From the NCBI GenBank assembly GCA_029582155.1, contig CM055909.1, positions 21,280,347 to 21,344,346 on the forward strand: a stretch of DNA of 64,000 bases. Reading direction: 5' to 3'. A model generated the notes under the pieces. The model was given only the letters and a program-made list of their open reading frames with translations, made no database searches and had not been told where the DNA came from. Source of the stretch: Panopea generosa (lineage: Eukaryota > Mollusca > Bivalvia > Adapedonta > Hiatellidae). The position numbers and the translations under genes were made by a program. Shown piece by piece: positions 53,601 to 62,200 of the stretch (positions are counted from its first letter, which is position 1; the number at the start of each line of letters is the position of its first letter).

Positions 53601-56600
53601 CGACAGACTAGTACTTACATTTACAGGAGGCAGGCAAGGGCACAAAGATCCACTGACTAGTACTTAGAGGGGGCAAACACCAGTACATAGACCCATAGAC
53701 TAGTGCAAAGGTACATGGATCCACAGAAAAGTACTTATAGCAGGCAGACAAGCCTACATGGATCCATAGTCTAGTGCTTACAGGAGACAGGCAAGGGTAC
53801 AAAGATTCACAGTTATGCACATACATTGTCTGCAACACTTAGTGTCTTTATTTGTTGTGCAGCTACTATAATTATGATTATAAAATAGTGAAACAAAAAA
53901 CTATCCATCTAGCATTATCTATTTATAAAAAATGGCAACATGCACATGACTTACACTATCTGCAACACTTGGTTCCTTGTTCTGTAACTGTTGGATTTGC
54001 ATCTTCAGCATGTGGATGATCGACTCATTCCTCTGTATTGTCATCTGCATTTCTTTATATTTCTCCTCTAGCTTGTCAGCATCTCCCTCATGCTTGGATT
54101 TCTCTTGTTTCACTTTACGCTGAAGATTTTTCTGCCAAAAATATAGAAAAATATTCAGGTTTTTCTTTTTTTTTTAAATTATCAGAGTTGTTTGTTTTCC
54201 AAATAAAAATGTATAAAAGAAATGTTCTGGTTAATTTTTACGTTAAACAGTCAGAGAAGTTTTTTGCCAAAATAAAAAAGTGTCAGTAGAACTAATGAAT
54301 ACTCACAGAGCAACTGCTTTATTGGGTAGATCTACTTTGTGTTTAAAGTAAGGGAAAATAGTTCTGAGAATATTAAAGATGAAGTTATGAATTTTTTTAA
54401 TGCATTTCCATACATTTTTTGTTTGCTATTAAAGATATACTCTGGACAAGCAAAAATAACCTAAAATAAAGTACAAAAGGGGAGATAATTCTGTCAATAT
54501 TCATAATAGAGTTGTGGTTCTTTCACTCTGCACTTCCACACAAATTGCTCTTTATCCAGTTTCATATTCATATTCCCCCTTCAAAAGCGCCATGGACTGA
54601 GCGAAATAGACCGTGAGTACCTGAACAACAAAGATTACCCTTAATATATTTTCCAAATGTTGTTCGGTTCTCTTCATTACATTAGGAATTATGATCCTAA
54701 AGATTCAAACAGACGTACAGACAAACAAAGCGGTGATTATATGCTTGCCATTCAGGGAGCATAAAAAACTGATAATATTAAAGTATATTTCACACTTGTT
54801 GATGATGAACAAAGAATGAAGTAGGAAGCCTTCAACCATTAACTAGAGCGTGCCAATTTAATATAATAAATTTCATGTCAAAAGAAATGCATTTACGAGG
54901 CTTAAAATTCATCAGTAATAACTTACATTATATAAAACGGCCACTCGAGCTATTGCATCTGAAAGCTGCTGTCGAAAGGCTCGTCGTACTGTACCAACCC
55001 TCTAGAAACAAATAAACGGATATGTGAGGTCATATGATGTTATGAATATCCACATCAATATGAGTAATCTTAAAGGGAGCATATCAGGATAAAATTCTAT
55101 AATGTATTAAAAATTAAAATAGTTATCAAAATGGATAAAAAGCATTTCATTATCAATAATAAATATAATCTGTATAGTTTAGTATGTCAAATATATATAT
55201 AATGCTGAGTTCACCAGAAGCAGGCTTGACAATAAAAAGGATATGAAAGTTATGAAACCTTCCTGAAATAGCATTCTTTTATTTGAAAAACAAAACAATA
55301 ACTTTAAACCTGCATGGTCACTTAACACATGCTTAAAAGAAGTGACCACTTAACACAGATGACTGTTTAAAAGGGATAGTCACATACTGACTATTCTTGA
55401 TTATCTTCTACGCTTGTTGCTCTAAAAGCAAACACAGGAGACAAACAAGATAATAAATTTCTTGCATGCTGGACAAGGATTTCTGCTTATTTTCACTAGG
55501 TAAGGAATTTTCATCCAACATCCCCTTGAGTAAGCGCTCATCCGACCCTGCTGTGAAGTTGGAACATTTTATGACATGACGTGTTAAAACATAATTATGA
55601 TGTAATATATCTGGTTTAATGTCTTAAAAGTCATCATGATAAAGATGTTATAATATTAATCAAAATTGGTATGCAGGAAAAATAATCTTACATGGCTTTT
55701 TCGGTTAACCCTTTACTCCATAGATACACGTTTTCCCACACCAATCACAGAAGGCCTTTGAAAACAGTGCAGGAAGAGTTCAGATTGCTTGTAACAAGCA
55801 AGATGAAAACTTCTTGCACTATTTCCCACTCTGTCAGTCAATATAAACATAATTCACCCAATAATTCAAAAGCCTTCCATATTAGAGGTGTCCAAAGGCG
55901 TCTATATTAGAGCTGTCCAAAGGCGTCTATATTAGAGCTGTCCAAAGGCGTCTATATTAGAGCTGTCCAAAAGCGTCTATATAAAGTAAAGGGTTAAGAT
56001 AGAAATTTTCTATCATTTTGGACAACTATTTTCAGGGGAACAAGGCTTTTTTATCCTGAGGGACATTATTTTCAATCCGCACCGAAAACTTCATGAAAGA
56101 TACTTTTTCTTGTATACAGCACTAAGTGTTTGATTTTTTAAGATATACATCGCAGCGCGAGGTATTGATCATAGCACAATAATTTTACGATGACGTTACC
56201 TCATAGCGAGGATTTGTCATAGTGTGAGATTTTAATGAATGGTGTTACGTCATAATGTGACAGTATAGGATAAGCACATGCAGGGAGTGTTGGATGAAAA
56301 AAAATGTACCCAGTACAAATATGCGGAAATCCTTGTCCAGTATATATGAAAGGCTAGTCTGTATTGTAAGTCACACATATTTGAAAACAACTTCCGGTAA
56401 TTGAAACTGATGAACCATTTACAGGTAGAAAGTTTCCCTGGACTCACTCACTGCACTCACCTGTCCTTTGGTCTGAAAACGTCATTTCTGAAAATCAACA
56501 ATGAATAAAAAAATACTGACCTCCTCGTGCATTCTTTCCAAGTCTGCCACTCTCTCATTGATTCGACAGTATCTGAAATATCAACATTACACATTTTAAA

Positions 56601-59199
56601 AATCTGTTATTGCATAGTTGTTTGTTTCAAGAGACAGTATACAAATACACTTAAGAAGTCATTTACCTGTATTAAGCATATAATTGTTCATCATGTCAAT
56701 GTATTCATTTCTGATGATAAACTGATTGCCTGATAAACATAGGTTTATCAAATCAATGCAAGTTTTTAGAGCACATGACATTATTATGCATTTTGAAATG
56801 GACAGAATCACTACAGGCTGTAACAAAAGTTTGATGCTGATTTTCAATTTCATAAAAAAGACAAAATATGATTTAAAAAAAAATGGAATGATAAAGAGAT
56901 TACCATGTTAGTGTCTAATATTATACACTTAATCAGGTAAGGCTTAGAAATAAAAAACAAGATGAGGCTCTGTCAATGCATTTATTTCTGATGATAAACT
57001 GCCTTCCTGATAAACATAGGTTTATCATGTCAATGCAAGTTTATCTGGCACATGACATCATTATGTATAAATATACATTTTGACAGAATCTCTACAGGAT
57101 GTAGCAAAAGTTTGAAGATGATTTTCAATTTCATGAAAAAAGAAGAATTAGAAATATTGACATGATAAAGAGAATGTAAGTGTCTAATATCATCAACTTC
57201 ATCAGCTTCAACACAAAAAACACAAGGACTCGGCAGAGCCTTGTTTTGGTTTTTCTTCTAAGCCTCACTTGATAAAGGCACTAACATGACAATTCTCTAT
57301 ATACATAGGTTCAATGAAGGTGTGGCATCAGAATTCTCAATATTATAAAATGCAAGAATTTATATAGAAGGATAGGAAACATGTATCTCTCTACTTAAAG
57401 TTGATAAAACAATATGTAAAGAATTATGATTTGGCAAAAAATGATCAAATTTCACAGGCAACTGATTTCTTTTACACAAAATGTAAGGAGTATGTAACCG
57501 TAGAAGTTTTATAATGTTTTAAACATGCAGAATGATCATGAATTTAAAATATTGTAGTTTGAAGTAAAATTTCAGTTACTTTCCTTGATTTTTAAGTTGC
57601 AGTATACAAATTTTGTAATCATAAGTACTTCAACAATTTTAAACATAACTTGCTGGGAATTATCTTATTTTGTAAAGAACTTCATTATGCAAAGAAAGAA
57701 TTTTGATTTGTATTTCTGAGATGAATGGAAGTTAGGATATTTGAAAATGAGATTTTGTGAAATTTTGAGTGAATATGTGAGCGTTCATAACATCTCAATC
57801 TGTTGCTTTTCCTTCCCTATACAAGTCATTTTAAAAAGAAAGTTTTTATAACATACAATTCAAGCGACTTCTGTTGCAGCTTGGATTCATAGTCAGCCTG
57901 CATAACATGTTTGGCAAAGTTGATGTCCCTCTTTAGTGTTGCAACATCCTGAAAATAATACAAAATAGACAATAATTTACAATTCTTTGTTTGAGGTGCA
58001 AAAATTATTTCTGATAAAGGTGAATTTTGTTTTGTTTTGTTTGTTGAATATAATGAGTTTTATTTTCGTACCATCAAGGGCTCACAGATGATCAATTAGC
58101 CTAACCACTCTTTACTGGAATCCTGGAAGGTTAACAAGTACTCAAGCACATCAATCTTAGCAAGTAATTGTTAACTTTCCCACTTGAATTGGCTGTTTGA
58201 GACAAATAACAATGAGATACAAAGTTGCATATCAATCATCAAGGAGACTGTAGCCAGGCTGAGATTAGAACTTACGACCCCATGGGCTGATAGTCAGACA
58301 TGCTATTGGCTGAGCTAGACAGGCCTGGTGTGATTTTTGGAAAACAAAAATTAGGAACACATGCTATTTACAAAGAGAAATTACTCAGCAACAAAGATAC
58401 CGCTACAGCCATTACAGTATTGAGCTGAACTGAGCTAAACTGAATTAAGTTGGAAAATTATATTGGCCAAAATGTTTAAGTATGAAAATTCTGGAGAAAA
58501 ACAGAACAGAATTCTTTTATAGCATCACATAAAAAATATATAGTAATAGTCATATTAACAATGTTATATACATTAATATATTTTTTTTATCGATTGTAAG
58601 CTTTTCTTCTACATTTAATTTAATGTCTACTTTCTTCTTCCGGCCATCATTAAAGGGAGGATATCAGGAAAAAGTGCTATTAATGTCTCGAAAAATAATA
58701 TAAATTTTTAAATAGATAAGATTCATCTCATTAGCATAAATAAATAAAATCGGAATGGCTTTGCATATCAAATATACCAAACTGCTTTAAAATCCCCATT
58801 CAAATCAGATTGGCATACTTGAAACGAAATTCCCATTCTAAAAATAGAAAGCACTTAAATATTGCTAGACAATCTCCACATTATTCAGACTCTTTCTAAG
58901 ATGAAACAGTTTTTACTATGTGTAAATCTGTATAAAGAATCAAAATGAATCCAAGCGAAATCATGTGACTCATTTAATACATCACGAAAAAGTTTGCAAT
59001 TTTAAGCAGGAAATCTATTTTAATCTCACCTAGGTGCATAGCCCAAGCTAGGAAATACACTTTTCAATTATTTCAGTGTTGAAATAGTTATCCATTGACA
59101 CTAAGGGGACAGGGAGTATATATAAAAGCATGATATGTATTGGAAAAACAAGTTTATAGCCAATTTTAAATTTTTGAAAAATCCTGTTTTTTCCCTTTA

Positions 59200-59231
<32 letters not shown>

Positions 59232-62200
59232 GAAGCCTTGTTTATGAGGGGTTGTCATGGGCATTTAAATCATAAGCATAAAAGTTCAGCGAGATCTTTT
59301 ATGTGCGCTGTTAGTATGCCTCTTCCTACACACAGGACTGATTACTTTATATCCCCTTAAATGATATATATGGTATACTTTCACAGCACCTCGCCCAAAG
59401 AGGACGCCGTTAGAGAAACTTTGAAAATCCTAGAACGTGAACCCCCCTGAAAGTTGAACCAGAGGCTACAAACCACTTGATCATTTTTTTAACAACTCAC
59501 CAATTGATGTATACACTTCTTTTTTTTTTTTTTACTTTTAATAGACATTTCAAAATACCTGAAGTAAGATCTGGAGGACCTCTGTCATCTCCTTGAGGTC
59601 AACAATCTCAGTGACATCTGTCTGTGAGGCCCTGTCCAAACCAAAAAAGCCAACCTTGTGCTGGTCAGCAAGATCTGGTCTAGAAAGACAACAAAGAAAT
59701 AATGAATTAACAATAACAATAACAATTGCAAACTCTAATATATTTCTTTTAAAATCAATTGTTTTGTGGAACCTGCTAAAATATGTATCTACCAGTGTCC
59801 CAGTGTGGGATTTGCCATTAAAGAAACATCAGAGTTGTTAAATTATTTTGTATAGAACTCGTCTTGTAGATCTAATGACCAATAAAATCTACTCCCCCTT
59901 AAAGCATGTTGTCACTCGCCCTTACATATTTTGACCTTTTCAATGATCTCCTTATATATATATTCACCAAGCCATGATTCTTTGACTGTTAAAACAATTC
60001 AAATTACAATGACCTAATCTAATACAAATAGTTTGATAGTGGTGCGCAGTATTACCAGTATACATGTACCTATATACCACAATATGGAATAAATATCATG
60101 ACAGCTCTTGATGTACCGATACGCTCTGTGAATCCCATAAACTGTTCAAAATAATCTGTAGATGTAAATAAATCTTCGAGAAATCGGAGCTAAATAATGT
60201 CAGTTATTTTAAGATATTTTTATGGAGTTTCCAAGTTCAAAACGAGGCTATATCATAGTGTGAACTGGTTTCCTGTTTGAAATATTTTACATATTCGACT
60301 TGGGGCAAATTCGGTAATCAGCCCCATGTCATGATGTGCGTTAGACTGTCACATAAATTTTTACACATTTCGCTGGTTCACTACCAACAACAACAAATAT
60401 GTTAGAGATCAGCAAATAACATGAAATCATAAAAAAAAGTGACGGATAAAGCTTTGGCCTGGACATATTTGGGTCAGGTTCAAAAGAAAAACAACAAAGA
60501 AATACTAGCAAATGTGGTGGCATGTACAGTTTTCTAGAGAACTGAAATGTGCAGGTGTATATAACTATCTACCTTTTTAGTGGTCATTGGTTAAAATTAT
60601 TTATCCAAGGAAAATGACTATTGACCCAAAGCAGGAAACTATTGACTGAGATGCAGTCGAGGTTAATAGTTCACTGCTTTTGGTCAATAGTTATTTTCCT
60701 TGGATAAATAATTTTATATATACTAATCAGGTCAAATAAAATGAACTACTGACCACTTATTCCTTCAAAAAATAACTATTGACCACTTATTCTGCCAAAA
60801 CTGGTTTCACCCGGTTACCAAGTCAATAGTTCAAACGAAATAATCTTTCAATCTCACGCTGATAGTCCATTCGAAATCCACTTGCTCTACTCGATAAAAC
60901 AACAGTTATACTGAACTGTTTAATATATTCCGTAAATTAAAACTGACACTAAAGTTTCCATTTTTTAACGCTAAAATACAATTAAACCATTTTCCACAAC
61001 CACAATCATTAAGTCCAAGAATAAATATTCTTAAGAATGGTTAGTGAATACCACCTCTGGATATTGCAGCATAATCTCTAGTATAATTGTTTTCATCATT
61101 ATTTAAGCTATACATTTTCATACATTACATCACTCATGCACGTATTTACAATATTACAAAGATGTTTCAGAGTGTGCAATATAGTTGCATTTGAAAAATA
61201 AATGTAAAAACACACTGAAAATTCAAGTAATAACATATTACCAGTCTGTGCCAAAAACTTTTCAAGACTTTAGTGCTTTGGACTAGAGTTATTCCAAAAT
61301 GTCATATTCCGAATTCAATTCTTATATTCCATAAATAACAGAAGACGTAAAATTAACATTTTATTTTCTGAATTTATATAATTTAATCATAATTTTATTC
61401 AGTTTCAGCTAATAAACTACGTAAATTTCTCCCAACATCTTGTTTAAAGTTTTTACATTTTGATATATATAATGCCATAGAAATAGATCTAGTCGAACTA
61501 TAGGTTTTGAAAAATTTGTTTTCCAGTTAAAAATGTAATAGACTGGGTCTCGGAATATATATATTTTTTTTGCAGACTGTCTTACTATTTTTGATCTTTA
61601 ATTAACATCATAATGATTTTTAACAGTATATTTACAAACATCATTAAACAAATATGAAGTAAAAAACATGAAGAGCAAAACATGGTAAAAAATGATATAA
61701 GCCATGAATATGAGATATTAATGATCTGGTTCATTATTTGGAAGTAGAAAAAAAAATACCCGCAGGCTTTGGAGTGGTAACACGGTGTTGACGCCAATAT
61801 ATGATGCATTCTCCTAAGACTGCTAAGATTCCTTTATACAAAGGACATACAATATATTAAATATCAAAGCATTTATATAAAATATGGAGTTATTCCCATT
61901 TTTTCTCGATTTCATTATTTTGAAAGAGAACCAATCTGGAACTTCATTATTTCCATTTTCTTTTAATCATTTGGTTGCACATGTTATTGGTGACGTCAGC
62001 AACGTTATAAAAAGTATATGAAATACTAAAATATGGCAAAACGTCATGTACTTTTTAGCAAATAGGAATTATAAATCAACTTCCGGTCTAAAACGAGCAT
62101 TTAATTGAATGGTGTACTCGTTGTGGAAACCGGTTTTAAAGATGAAACGAATGTAATAGTTACCTGAACAGTTGTGTTTCATTATCTTTCGATCCATAAA

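Noticed and set aside
55692..55910. 72-codon plus-strand open frame
   Set aside because: Its end is the 25-bp minisatellite and the rest is unrecognised.
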